Shown: in pieces, positions 26,430-34,111 of the stretch | How the letters are laid out: each line of letters opens with the position of its first letter | Numbering within the stretch: the first letter of the stretch is position 1 | Position numbers and translations under genes: made by a program | Origin: a virus | Direction: 5' to 3' (one strand) | IMG/VR virus record: IMGVR_UViG_3300035698_012734 | Location: 1-45,383 of that record | DNA: 45,383 bases | Notes under the pieces: model-generated | What the model was told of the DNA's origin: nothing | Database searches by the model: none | Seen by the model: only the letters and a program-made list of their open reading frames with translations

Positions 26430-26634
26430 TGGAAGCCGAGATTCCTAAGGTCACGCACTCTAGATAGTTTTTTTCTAGACTAATGAAGTGTACATGAGCC
26501 CCGTCGTTAAAGATAATAACGGGCTTCTCCCAGTTCATGCCTTCAAACGTAGAGTCGTCAGCCTCTTCTTCTGTTATGTTTGAAAACACGACTTTCTCAT
26601 CTTCTTTTTTGAGTAGCAGGCGAAAGTATTTCAT
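26416..26634 (-). CDS. Small hypothetical protein
   Basis: A 72-aa acidic protein with alternating strands and no Cys motif. It starts 4 bases inside the end of the upstream ssDNA-binding-like gene and overlaps the downstream gene by 14 bases, so it appears translationally coupled. I do not recognise a family. Confidence 0.55.
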   Translation of the reverse strand: MKYFRLLLKKEDEKVVFSNITEEEADDSTFEGMNWEKPVIIFNDGAHVHFISLEKNYLECVTLGISASNDLK

Positions 26635-27233
26635 TGCTCTAGATAGTCCTCAAGTTCCAACGCGGCGAATTGTTTAGCGTCATCCACCAAATCATCAGGA
26701 GCTTCTACGAAGCTGAATGATGGTGTAAAGTATTTGACCGATCCTTTCTTCTGTTCCTCTCCGGGAACGCCTGTCACCAGATAAGTATAGACGTTAAACA
26801 TCTTCTCCTGATTGACGAACTCCATCCAGTCACGTAGGGAGGCTCCCGAGAACTGGATATTAACCGGAACAAATACCCCTTCGATATCTGCTAGAGCGAA
26901 CACGTTACTGACGAACTTACCACCCAGTGCCGCAATCTGACTTTTGATCTCCTTATAGACCCCCTTCACAAGGTCGACCCTGACCTTCTTTCCGGTCTTG
27001 ATGGATAGGGGTTCAGACAAATCCTTGACCATATTAGAGTAGATGCTCGACTCATGTTCATCGCTCCATCCACCAACTGATGAGCGGACGTCAACACAGA
27101 TGAACGAGAGAGAGGGGATCTGAATACTGGCCGACTGTGCAGCGTCCCAGTATCGCCAACTGCCGTGCTTAAACTCGATGTAGTACTTAACTGGTGACTT
27201 GATACGCGACTGTCGTTCGTCTAAAATAGACAT
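26631..27233 (-). CDS. Probable phage single-stranded DNA-binding protein
   Basis: A 200-aa protein with ribosome site TTGGAG. The layout (YYIEFKHGSWRYWDA, IPSLSFICVDVRSSVGGW, SVKYFTPSFSFVE and an acidic C-terminus DDLVDDAKQFAALELEDYLEQ) resembles a phage protein group often found beside Rad52- or RecT-like annealing proteins. An OB-like beta core followed by an acidic tail is typical for ssDNA-binding proteins, which bind replication or recombination intermediates. The adjacent gene (27237-27860) encodes such an annealing-type protein. The assignment is inferred and moderate. Confidence 0.45.
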   Translation of the reverse strand: MSILDERQSRIKSPVKYYIEFKHGSWRYWDAAQSASIQIPSLSFICVDVRSSVGGWSDEHESSIYSNMVKDLSEPLSIKTGKKVRVDLVKGVYKEIKSQIAALGGKFVSNVFALADIEGVFVPVNIQFSGASLRDWMEFVNQEKMFNVYTYLVTGVPGEEQKKGSVKYFTPSFSFVEAPDDLVDDAKQFAALELEDYLEQ

Positions 27234-27236
27234 AAG

Positions 27237-27860
27237 TTATCTCCAAGAAATATAGGGTTGAATAGTATCTTTGATTTTGTCCCCATCGTTTTTGAGGACG
27301 TTCAGTTGCTTAATCATCTTTGTCGCAATATCTTTTGTTACTTCATAAATACTCCTATAATCTCCTGTTCCACTACTGATAAATTTAAGGACATCAATGT
27401 CCAGCTTTTTACATCGAGAGTCAATGAAGTCGAGCTGTTGATCACTAATCATTTGGACCTTCTGAGCGGGCAGTTCTTCGGCTGCTACTCCTCGCAGTCC
27501 TAATGCCTTACGTAGGCATCGCCCCTCTGCTCTCGTGCACGCTGTCGCCGGTGCGAATCCTACAAACAAAGCGTCCGTATTACCATGCCAAACATCAGCA
27601 ACGTCTCCGAAAGTTAGTAAATCACCATCCTTCGTCTTGATTACGACTTCGTAAACCACCGTGGCCTCCCGCTCTGCGGGAAAAACAGTGACTGGCCGAC
27701 TACACACGACCTGTCCTAAGAGGATTCCTACTATTCGTCTAAGTCCGGGCACTGTAGGATTTCCATCGATCAGCTCCCTAGGGTCAAACATAGAGATAAC
27801 GTAATCATGCCAACCAATATCTTCCCGTCCTACAGGACTAGACTCTTCTAGACTCTCCAT
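27237..27860 (-). CDS. Putative single-strand annealing protein (Rad52-like)
   Basis: A 207-aa protein behind a strong ribosome site (GAGG). Residues 15-125 have the form seen in phage Rad52/ERF-type proteins: GWHDYVISMFDP, NPTVPGLRRIVGILLG, a strand region, then CTRAEGRCLRKALGL at about 108-122. The C-terminal 65 residues look like the small helical domain that often follows (ISDQQLDFIDSRCKKL ... IATKMIKQLN). Such proteins bind and anneal complementary strands during replication-coupled recombination. It lies next to a probable ssDNA-binding protein. Family membership is inferred. Confidence 0.5.
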   Translation of the reverse strand: MESLEESSPVGREDIGWHDYVISMFDPRELIDGNPTVPGLRRIVGILLGQVVCSRPVTVFPAEREATVVYEVVIKTKDGDLLTFGDVADVWHGNTDALFVGFAPATACTRAEGRCLRKALGLRGVAAEELPAQKVQMISDQQLDFIDSRCKKLDIDVLKFISSGTGDYRSIYEVTKDIATKMIKQLNVLKNDGDKIKDTIQPYISWR

Positions 27861-28617
27861 CCTTTACCTCAATTTCAATTAATCGTTTACCTACGCCGGG
27901 CGGGTTTTCGTAAATTACTGCCAACTCCTCCTTAATCGCGTCATACATTGCCCTCAGCCTCTTCTGAGATACTGATTTGTCTAGATGACGCACTCTAAGC
28001 ATTATGTAGCCGCTAGCCAAAACGAGTCCCTGTTTCTTAGTATCCGCAGAGACTTGCCTTGCCAGTTTCTCGTCCCCCCAAATAGGCAGAAAATGAGAGG
28101 GTCCATCTATCTCAATGGCGGTTCTAAGACTAGGAATATACATATCCACTTCGAGTTTCTCGTCGGGGATAAGATCCTTCATATGTACTGTGACGTCGAA
28201 ACCGTCTTTTGTCAAGTGTTCTAGAACATACTTTTCGGACTTAGATCCATTCCTACCAGACTCTCTAACCGCTTGGGCTCCCTGCTCTCTAAACCTATCC
28301 TTCGCGTCCCTTGACATACCGTCCCAATTGGCCCTCGCCTTATTAGAGAAATCCTCCTTCTGCTTGTCGGTTTTGTCGCTCCAAGTCTTAGAGACACTAT
28401 TACTGATTTTATCGAGCGTCTCTTGAGACTGTTTCTTACCCTTAGTTGGATGAGAAACCTCTCCGCTATCCAGTAAGCCTTTTTGGGCCTCAGAGTACGT
28501 CCGCATTTTCGTGCCAGAACTTTTCAGCAGTGTTCTGACTCGATGAATACTAAGACCTGTTTCTCTTGAGATCTTCATACAGCTAAGGCCGTTCTCGTAT
28601 AGCTCTACTACGTTCAT
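27838..28617 (-). CDS. Homing-type endonuclease with HTH and PD-(D/E)XK/Vsr-like domain
   Basis: A 259-aa protein in three parts. Residues about 1-35 form an HTH (MKISRETGLSIHRVRTLLKSS). Residues about 58-80 match NUMOD3-type DNA-binding modules (KGKKQSQETLDKIS). Residues about 125-225 form a nuclease domain: SEKYVLEHLTKDGFDV, LEVDMYIPSLRTAIEIDGPSH and a late Lys-rich helix with MLRVRH. The E...D...EID arrangement fits Vsr/DUF559-like enzymes used by free-standing homing endonucleases. It sits between a glycan-cassette gene and the annealing protein. It may have inserted there, but both flanking junctions are neat (4- and 23-base overlaps). Confidence 0.65.
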   Translation of the reverse strand: MNVVELYENGLSCMKISRETGLSIHRVRTLLKSSGTKMRTYSEAQKGLLDSGEVSHPTKGKKQSQETLDKISNSVSKTWSDKTDKQKEDFSNKARANWDGMSRDAKDRFREQGAQAVRESGRNGSKSEKYVLEHLTKDGFDVTVHMKDLIPDEKLEVDMYIPSLRTAIEIDGPSHFLPIWGDEKLARQVSADTKKQGLVLASGYIMLRVRHLDKSVSQKRLRAMYDAIKEELAVIYENPPGVGKRLIEIEVKDGESRRV

Positions 28618-29045
28618 AATTGACTCATATCTAAGTATTGTTGAATCCTCGACTCGATCCCAAAGATTTTTAGAATAGTATCGTGATGTTCTACAGACCG
28701 TGTGATTAGGTTAACTTCTGAGAAGATATTAAAAACCTCATCAAACGAGTAGGCGGACTGTAAGAAACTAAGGTCATGTAAAAAGAGGTACTTATTGGCA
28801 TTCACCGGGGCGATGCCTAAAATGGTGCCCGTCCCCAAGCATGTCGCTATGATGTTGCACCCATAGGAATTATTCAGCTCGCTGATATTTACTACCGAGG
28901 TCTCTATGTTCATGAGCCTATTTGAGATATTTAGAGAGATCACGGAAATCTCACCGAGCCCCTCCGACAACTCATTTACGTGCTTGAGGATATGGTAGTT
29001 CTTATCCTCGAACGAAGTGTTGTCTAGTACGACTACTGATCGCAT
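28614..29045 (-). CDS. Short glycosyltransferase-like protein (single Rossmann-type half)
   Basis: A 143-aa protein. It starts with alternating strands and helices (SVVVLDNTSF, EISVISLNIS), then NIIATCLGTGTILGIAPV and KYLFLHDLSFLQ. The last segment resembles the 'hhhhHD' strand at the end of the N-terminal domain of GT-B glycosyltransferases. No C-terminal sugar-nucleotide domain follows. It may be a half-domain partner or an inactive remnant. It overlaps the CgeB-like gene upstream by 13 bases and belongs to the same cassette. No catalytic residues can be named. Confidence 0.4.
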   Translation of the reverse strand: MRSVVVLDNTSFEDKNYHILKHVNELSEGLGEISVISLNISNRLMNIETSVVNISELNNSYGCNIIATCLGTGTILGIAPVNANKYLFLHDLSFLQSAYSFDEVFNIFSEVNLITRSVEHHDTILKIFGIESRIQQYLDMSQL

Positions 29046-29722
29046 GGTTTATTGCTCCTAACTTTTTTAGCCACAGCCGAATGTCCAAGACCTTCTAGGA
29101 TATCGGCCACCCGATCAAAATTAGTATGGTTCTTGGTAATCGTGGCCCTGCTAAATTTCTTCGGGAACAACTTACCATCAGCGGCTTTAGCGGCATCCAG
29201 TAAAAAAGAAGGCATATCTTTATACTTCATTGGATTGCCATCAGCCATAATAATATCGAGTTCACGGAAGCCCGGATCGCCCGCAGGAATCGGGCAGGCT
29301 TTAGCGTTATGATAAATCGAGCACATCTTATCGTGGCTCACATAGCCGCAGTAGGAACTCAAGCCTGACGGACGAGAAAAGAAGTGCTTGACATTATAGC
29401 CAGACTGGGTAAGTTTGGGCAATGCGTTTCCAAAGTCTGCGATATCTCCAACGTAAGAAAAGTCGCTCACATACCTACTTTCTTTTACTGGCTCCGCGTA
29501 CTGGAGAAGATCTATGAACGCCGGTAACTCATTAACTTTAGATAGGTCAAAACCGTCTGGTGCTCTCTGCATATCATCTGTGAATACGATGTCGGGAGCA
29601 AACGAGTCCAGTCCCTCCGCACTAAACTCCCTCATCACGCCGATCTCCATAAGTCCGCGAAGGGGGTTGATAAGGGACTGTATCCTGAAGTCATTACGGT
29701 TGCTTATAACTAGCATTTTCAT
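29033..29722 (-). CDS. CgeB-like glycosyltransferase-type protein
   Basis: A 229-aa protein whose N-terminal 150 residues follow the pattern of CgeB/YkvP-like proteins: a first strand MKMLVISNRNDF, SRYVSDFSYVGDI, then GYVSHDKMCSIYHNAKACP, PGFRELDIIMADGNPM. In this family the motif with 'SYVGDI' and the late 'REL/EAxxxG' segment belongs to a GT-B sugar-nucleotide-binding domain. The protein is shorter than usual and probably represents the C-terminal GT-B half. It overlaps the nucleotidyltransferase gene by 29 bases. It carries two exact copies of the dispersed motif in opposite orientation (29198-29207, 29481-29490). Substrate unknown. Confidence 0.5.
   Translation of the reverse strand: MKMLVISNRNDFRIQSLINPLRGLMEIGVMREFSAEGLDSFAPDIVFTDDMQRAPDGFDLSKVNELPAFIDLLQYAEPVKESRYVSDFSYVGDIADFGNALPKLTQSGYNVKHFFSRPSGLSSYCGYVSHDKMCSIYHNAKACPIPAGDPGFRELDIIMADGNPMKYKDMPSFLLDAAKAADGKLFPKKFSRATITKNHTNFDRVADILEGLGHSAVAKKVRSNKPCDQ
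29198..29207 (-). repeat. Dispersed motif, copy 8
   Basis: Exact copy, sense in the CgeB-like gene; faces copy 9 in the same gene. Confidence 0.8.
29481..29490 (+). repeat. Dispersed motif, copy 9
   Basis: Exact copy, antisense in the CgeB-like gene, 274 bases after copy 8. Confidence 0.8.
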
Positions 29723-30350
29723 AGTTTTTGTTTATCTCTATCATTTTAGCACGCTCAGATACGTAGGGAATAAGTCCGAAAGATTCGTTGAGCATGTTCA
29801 AGTATTCAAACGTACACCTATTCACCTTGAAGCCATTTATTACTTTGACGGCTTCATCATAATCGTCTCTAGCGATATAGGCGATCTGGCCCCACTTCTT
29901 AGGTAATCCATAGGACAAGTTTAGGACGGTGTCACCATAGGATAAGCCAACTCCCTTTAGGTTCTTATGGTGCGTATCTACCATGACTCCGGACCGACCT
30001 CGCTTTATCTTCAGGGCTGCCTCGTTGAAGATGACATCCCCATGAATGATGTAGAAGCTAGTCTTCCTTAGAGAGTTGATTCCTATTCTAAGGCTGTCCG
30101 TCTGGCTATTCAGATCGTATAGTGGATTGTAGACGATCCGAACATCATGCTTCTTAGAGACTAGATGTTCGGTAACCAGCTTCGATTTGAACCCGAGCAC
30201 AACTGTAATGTCTGCACTCTTATCAAAATCCAGAATTGTCCTAATCTGAAAATCAATAATTTTCTCACTCCCGTAGGGCAGTATCGATTTTGAGCCTTTC
30301 GTCTGCATGGAGCGGCCAATTCCTGCTGCCATCAGAACATATGCCGTCAT
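29694..30350 (-). CDS. Sugar or choline-phosphate nucleotidyltransferase-like protein
   Basis: A 218-aa protein beginning TAYVLMAAGIGRSMQ, with a glycine-rich A-A-G-x-G-R motif (residues 8-13) and a Lys in SKSILPYG, as in MobA/LicC/IspD-type NTP transferases. A second motif, HGDVIFNEAAL (near 100), contains the Asp that binds metal. It probably makes an activated precursor such as CDP- or NDP-linked sugar or alcohol for the glycosyltransferases nearby. The start (ATG, TAAATG junction) is directly after the upstream stop. Substrate cannot be read from sequence. Confidence 0.7.
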   Translation of the reverse strand: MTAYVLMAAGIGRSMQTKGSKSILPYGSEKIIDFQIRTILDFDKSADITVVLGFKSKLVTEHLVSKKHDVRIVYNPLYDLNSQTDSLRIGINSLRKTSFYIIHGDVIFNEAALKIKRGRSGVMVDTHHKNLKGVGLSYGDTVLNLSYGLPKKWGQIAYIARDDYDEAVKVINGFKVNRCTFEYLNMLNESFGLIPYVSERAKMIEINKNYENASYKQP

Positions 30351-30686
30351 TTAGGAAATCCTGAAGAGTGGTTCTGGGATATAGGAAAAACACGATGTCG
30401 ACATCGCTGCACTCAAATCTCCAGAATTTTCGATAAAGGTCTTGGTCCTCATAATAGATGCCGGTACCCGCTTAGGAGAGGGGACATAGTTCCCCTCTCT
30501 ATCGTAAAAGTCTGAATGGTATCCTTCGATGGTGGTGTCCGACTGCAACCACTTGGTCGGGTCTGCAACCAAATCGGCGTTCGTCAGATCTACCACAAAA
30601 TCGTAGTGGCTATATTGAGACAGGTCAGACACCACCTCACAAAAATCGCTAAGTTTAGGACTCTCTGAATAGCCGATAATTTTCAT
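30351..30686 (-). CDS. Hypothetical protein in the glycan cassette
   Basis: A 111-aa protein behind a GAGGA ribosome site, starting within the end of the upstream gene (32-base overlap). It begins with a Rossmann-like strand (KIIGYSESP), then DFVVDLTNADLV, but no family is recognised. It lies between a GT-A-like gene and a nucleotidyltransferase, so a function in the same pathway is inferred. Confidence 0.5.
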   Translation of the reverse strand: MKIIGYSESPKLSDFCEVVSDLSQYSHYDFVVDLTNADLVADPTKWLQSDTTIEGYHSDFYDREGNYVPSPKRVPASIMRTKTFIENSGDLSAAMSTSCFSYIPEPLFRIS

Positions 30687-31401
30687 ATAAATCCTCTATA
30701 GGAACCGACAGTCCGTCCTGATTAAAAGTGGCCACTTTTTCGGACATAGACATGCCCTTATAGCCATCTAAGTGCTTATAGATTATAGCCGGATACGCCT
30801 TAACTTCCCCGGTGATTTCTACAAATTTCTTCGCCTCGGAGACGGATGCGTGGTTGATTGCACACAACATCTCTTTTTTTACTGGAGTGCCAGAGTCGAC
30901 AAAAATCACCCATCCGTTTTTGCATCGACGAAAAGATTCGTCGTACATAGAGTCCTCGTATAGCTTATCGACCATATACACACAGGAGAGACGGGATTCC
31001 GGAATGATCTCTGAGGCCACCCCAATAATTTCACTATATTTATGATGTTCGTGACAGACAACCACCTTCGGTAGTCTGACAGTGTCAACCAAATTAATAT
31101 CTCGTAGTGTTTTCTCTAGATCTCCTAGTGACGCCCCCGCTTTGTGTATGACTACAAATGTCGACCGAATAAACGTCTCTTCGAATAAGAGAGATCTCGT
31201 CCCTCCAGACTCACGCCACGTTTCTTCTCGTCGATGCATGCAGACCCTGTCTACTTTACTGTAGGTCATCTCGTCCTCGACATAGTCAAGTACCTCATCC
31301 CCAACAGATTTGAATTTTTTCAACATGCCGATTTCGCAACCCACCTGATGAAAGCCATCCATAAGTTTGAAAGTACAGTTTTTACAAGTTGTAGAAATCA
31401 T
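30655..31401 (-). CDS. Cys-cluster plus GT-A-like glycosyltransferase
   Basis: A 248-aa protein. I use the ATG at 31401 in the ATGA overlap; a TTG six bases upstream is weaker. Residues about 6-55 have four spaced cysteines (CKNCTF ... VGCEIG ... VCMHRR), a likely zinc- or iron-sulfur-binding lead also seen in related environmental phage proteins. The remaining residues look like a GT-A fold: FVVIHKAG, RLPKVVVCHEHHKY, then NGWVIFVDSGTPVKKEML in the place of the usual DxD strand, here V-D-S-G. It is part of the glycan cassette. Activity is uncertain because the DxD motif is not canonical. Confidence 0.5.
   Translation of the reverse strand: MISTTCKNCTFKLMDGFHQVGCEIGMLKKFKSVGDEVLDYVEDEMTYSKVDRVCMHRREETWRESGGTRSLLFEETFIRSTFVVIHKAGASLGDLEKTLRDINLVDTVRLPKVVVCHEHHKYSEIIGVASEIIPESRLSCVYMVDKLYEDSMYDESFRRCKNGWVIFVDSGTPVKKEMLCAINHASVSEAKKFVEITGEVKAYPAIIYKHLDGYKGMSMSEKVATFNQDGLSVPIEDLYENYRLFRES
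30875..30884 (+). repeat. Dispersed motif, copy 10
   Basis: Exact copy with a seven-T run, antisense in the GT-A-like gene. Confidence 0.8.
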
Positions 31402-33038
31402 AGCCAACTCTCGTCTTTGAGAAGTGAGGGGTTCTGTCTCGCAGACTCCCAGAAATTAAACGACTTTTTCTTACCTTCGAGCATTCGGGTTACGTGCTCT
31501 TTAGAGAATGGCTGAGACTGCTCCCTATTGAAGTAGGACATCTCGGAATAGAAATAACCACAAGAGTTGTTTTTGAAGGTTTTGAAATTCAAATCTCTCA
31601 AGAGGCAAGAGGACTCGAATGAGTTTTTCGCGTCCGAGTAGGGGATGTAGGTGTCAATAGACCAATCCAAAAACTGCTTGTTGTTTACAAATTTTGGCAT
31701 GTCCGGAACTTGACCAACCTGTCGAATAGGAGAGTCCCATTTTCCATACGAGCAATCGTTGATCACGCGACTCCAATTCTCAGATGCCTTATCCCAATCG
31801 AACTCGGCCAAGCACGACTTGCGAGCCTCTGAAGACAGGATATCTCGGTCTTCACCTGACAGGCTAAAGAAGTGTTTGAAATAGTCCACCGCTGCATCAA
31901 TATCGGGAATGGCTCGGTAACACCCGGTCTCCATCTCTAAGGTTTTACATTTCAGTGGTACCGGATACCCCTTCAGCTTACGAACCACATCCGACATCGC
32001 AGAATAGTCGGTAGACATAACTGGGACGCCACATGCAGCAGCCTCCGGCTGGCTAAATCCTAAACCTTCCGAATTTGCACACTGATAGTAAAGGTCGAAT
32101 AGGTTGTAGATATCCGCCAATTGTTTTGTGGAGACACCCGTAGTTACGTTCGAAGGCTTACAGGAAAACTCCCGGCACTTTTTACACTGCCTCAACGAAT
32201 CAGAAAATTTCCCAATAGATACATCCTTACATGACTCACAACAATACGTAAACAGTACGCGAGATGAGATGTTATTATTCTTCAGTAAAAGAGGAATATC
32301 CCATCCGTTGTCGGGGTATGACGTATGACAATATAGGTAAGTGTCCTTCTCGTCATTCTCGTGAATGTATTTAGAGAATGACTCAAACAGTTCCGGAAAC
32401 AGCTTCCGTCTCTGGTTACGCATAACCGTGCCAATAATCTTCCACTCGGGATTGATACCCATGCTTATCCGATGGGCTGTTTTTGGCAAAGGACGAAATT
32501 CTGGAGACGTGCCCGGAGGTGCCGCACCCCAATAATTTACCTTATGGCCCCCCTGTTCTTTTACTAGATTGCCCGCCCAGTCGGTCAGGGTTAAGAAATA
32601 GTCGGTAGATGCAAAATGGTCAATCCATTCAGAGTTCTGAGGCATCGCGTCAACCGTCGCCATCCACGCCCAAGAGAACAGTTTCCTAAAAGGCGAATGT
32701 CTCACAAAGGAACACATCCACGGATCTCTCTGGTCGATAACGCAGTCTGGTTTAAAATCTAAAGCGGCTCGCTCGAATCGCCAAGCTCCAAACTGGTTGA
32801 CCGGATTTGAAGAATAAAACTGCTTCGCCTCATCGGTATCACTTGGAGACACCGCCACAGGATAATTCTTCCAAGGGATTGACTTACGTCTAGGATCTTC
32901 TTCGGCTCCATATATTGAATACTCGGCAACGTCATGACCAAGATCCAAAAGTCGCGGAATGATCTCTTTGCCATATACAGCATATCCAGTATTAAGATAA
33001 GTGGCCTCAGTAAAGAAAAGAACCTTCTTTTTACGCAT
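31398..33038 (-). CDS. GT4-family glycosyltransferase with an internal zinc ribbon
   Basis: A 546-aa GT-B protein. The N-terminal domain starts KKVLFFTEATYLNTGYAVYG (a family strand with the acceptor loop). A four-cysteine segment lies near residues 263-292 (CCESCK ... QCKKCREFSC), inside the nucleotide-binding half just before the helix leading to the E-x7-E motif. The latter is at about 324-332 (EGLGFSQPEAAACGVPV), which binds the sugar nucleotide. A C-terminal extension of about 130 residues follows. The start ATG overlaps the sigma-factor stop (ATGCGTAA). An embedded zinc ribbon is unusual in this family. Acceptor unknown. Confidence 0.85.
   Translation of the reverse strand: MRKKKVLFFTEATYLNTGYAVYGKEIIPRLLDLGHDVAEYSIYGAEEDPRRKSIPWKNYPVAVSPSDTDEAKQFYSSNPVNQFGAWRFERAALDFKPDCVIDQRDPWMCSFVRHSPFRKLFSWAWMATVDAMPQNSEWIDHFASTDYFLTLTDWAGNLVKEQGGHKVNYWGAAPPGTSPEFRPLPKTAHRISMGINPEWKIIGTVMRNQRRKLFPELFESFSKYIHENDEKDTYLYCHTSYPDNGWDIPLLLKNNNISSRVLFTYCCESCKDVSIGKFSDSLRQCKKCREFSCKPSNVTTGVSTKQLADIYNLFDLYYQCANSEGLGFSQPEAAACGVPVMSTDYSAMSDVVRKLKGYPVPLKCKTLEMETGCYRAIPDIDAAVDYFKHFFSLSGEDRDILSSEARKSCLAEFDWDKASENWSRVINDCSYGKWDSPIRQVGQVPDMPKFVNNKQFLDWSIDTYIPYSDAKNSFESSCLLRDLNFKTFKNNSCGYFYSEMSYFNREQSQPFSKEHVTRMLEGKKKSFNFWESARQNPSLLKDESWL
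32283..32292 (-). repeat. Dispersed motif, copy 11
   Basis: Exact copy, sense in the GT4 gene; a relaxed opposite copy lies at 32557-32566. Confidence 0.8.
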
Positions 33039-33468
33039 TAATGCGAATCTTTCTTTTTATCCGCCGAGATGCCGACGTAATGATTTCAATGGGGATCTCT
33101 AGGATATCAGAGATTTCTGAGTGAGAGTATTTTGCGAACACTAATTCTATTATGGACCTGTCAAGATCCGACATCGTCGGGAGATAATCGGGAAGATGGA
33201 ATCTCTCAGGCTCCCCCCGATCGAACGGGGCTTTAGACTCTCTAAACATTCGCTTGTGCTTGCAGATAAACGCGGTCATTCCCCGTCTGACACAAATCGT
33301 CAAATACGTAGATGGCTTAGCTATTTCCGAATCAAAACTATTCTCCACTCTCACCGCCGTCATTAGCCCGACTTGGATTAGATCTTCGAGACAGTAAAAT
33401 CTATTTTGCTTGTATAGCTTTCTTGCTATACCAGCAATCATAGCTTCAAATTTCATCGCTAGAGACAT
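33031..33468 (-). CDS. Sigma-70-like transcription factor
   Basis: A 145-aa protein resembling small alternative sigma factors. Residues about 25-70 show region 2 (YCLEDLIQVGLMTAVRVENSFD, STYLTICVRRGMTAFI). Residues about 98-142 show region 4 with an HTH (LDRSIIELVFAKYSHSEISD then IPIEIITSASRRIKRKI). The linking part is short. It has a GAAGGA-type ribosome site and overlaps the DnaQ-like gene by 23 bases. It would redirect host RNA polymerase to phage promoters, perhaps for late genes. There is no sign of a frameshift. Confidence 0.75.
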   Translation of the reverse strand: MSLAMKFEAMIAGIARKLYKQNRFYCLEDLIQVGLMTAVRVENSFDSEIAKPSTYLTICVRRGMTAFICKHKRMFRESKAPFDRGEPERFHLPDYLPTMSDLDRSIIELVFAKYSHSEISDILEIPIEIITSASRRIKRKIRINA

Positions 33469-34111
33469 TTAGACATCCTTCGAAATTGACCTTGCCAACT
33501 GCCCGGCGGATTAATCGCAGGCTTCTACACATAACATCCGCTGTAAGAAGAACGTCTCCTAGAGCATCATGAGCACCATCGGTGCTCCCGCCCATATGCT
33601 TACGAAGAAGATTGTCTACAGATAGGCTGGATACGTTTTTGTCATTCTCGAAGAACAGGAACATCATATTCAAAACGTCTAATACGTCTCTCGGATGAAA
33701 AAGGTTAGTTATTTTTTTGCTAGCCAAGTCGCGGTTCAGGATTGGCAGGTCATAGTTGACAATGTTATAACCTGAAGCAATTGGTCGCTTCCACTGCCCC
33801 TTTCCTGACGAGTAAGAAGCCGTGTACTCTTTGAAGTTCGATAGGGCGGTAGATAATGATACTCCTTTTTTACTGAGGATCTCATGTGTTTTCCCGTGAA
33901 TTCGAATAGCCCCATCTCCAAGTTCTTCTAGGCCGGCTGTCGCCGCCTCCTCCCCATATAGTGGCTTAATGAGGATGTCGAATTTAGAATTAGGAATTAC
34001 TTCCAATCGTCGGCCATCGATCGCAACGGCCCCGATCTGCACGATCTGAGCGGTAGATGTGTTTAATCCACCAGTTTCTAGGTCGAAGCAAATTATGTTG
34101 TTGTAGTTCAT
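33446..34111 (-). CDS. DnaQ-like 3'-5' exonuclease (DEDDh)
   Basis: A 221-aa protein. Exo I is CFDLETGG at residues 8-15 (Asp10, Glu12), Exo II is SGYNIVNYDLPIL near 115-127, and Exo III is DGAHDALGDVLLT near 177-189 with His and Asp in H-D-A-x-x-D. These residues bind two Mg2+ and remove nucleotides from 3' ends. It could proofread a phage polymerase or act in recombination and DNA turnover. It is encoded in the replication run between a 52-aa gene and the sigma factor. The length is normal for a stand-alone enzyme. Confidence 0.85.
   Translation of the reverse strand: MNYNNIICFDLETGGLNTSTAQIVQIGAVAIDGRRLEVIPNSKFDILIKPLYGEEAATAGLEELGDGAIRIHGKTHEILSKKGVSLSTALSNFKEYTASYSSGKGQWKRPIASGYNIVNYDLPILNRDLASKKITNLFHPRDVLDVLNMMFLFFENDKNVSSLSVDNLLRKHMGGSTDGAHDALGDVLLTADVMCRSLRLIRRAVGKVNFEGCLNVSSDEI
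33866..33875 (+). repeat. Dispersed motif, copy 12
   Basis: Exact copy, antisense in the DnaQ-like gene. Confidence 0.8.
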
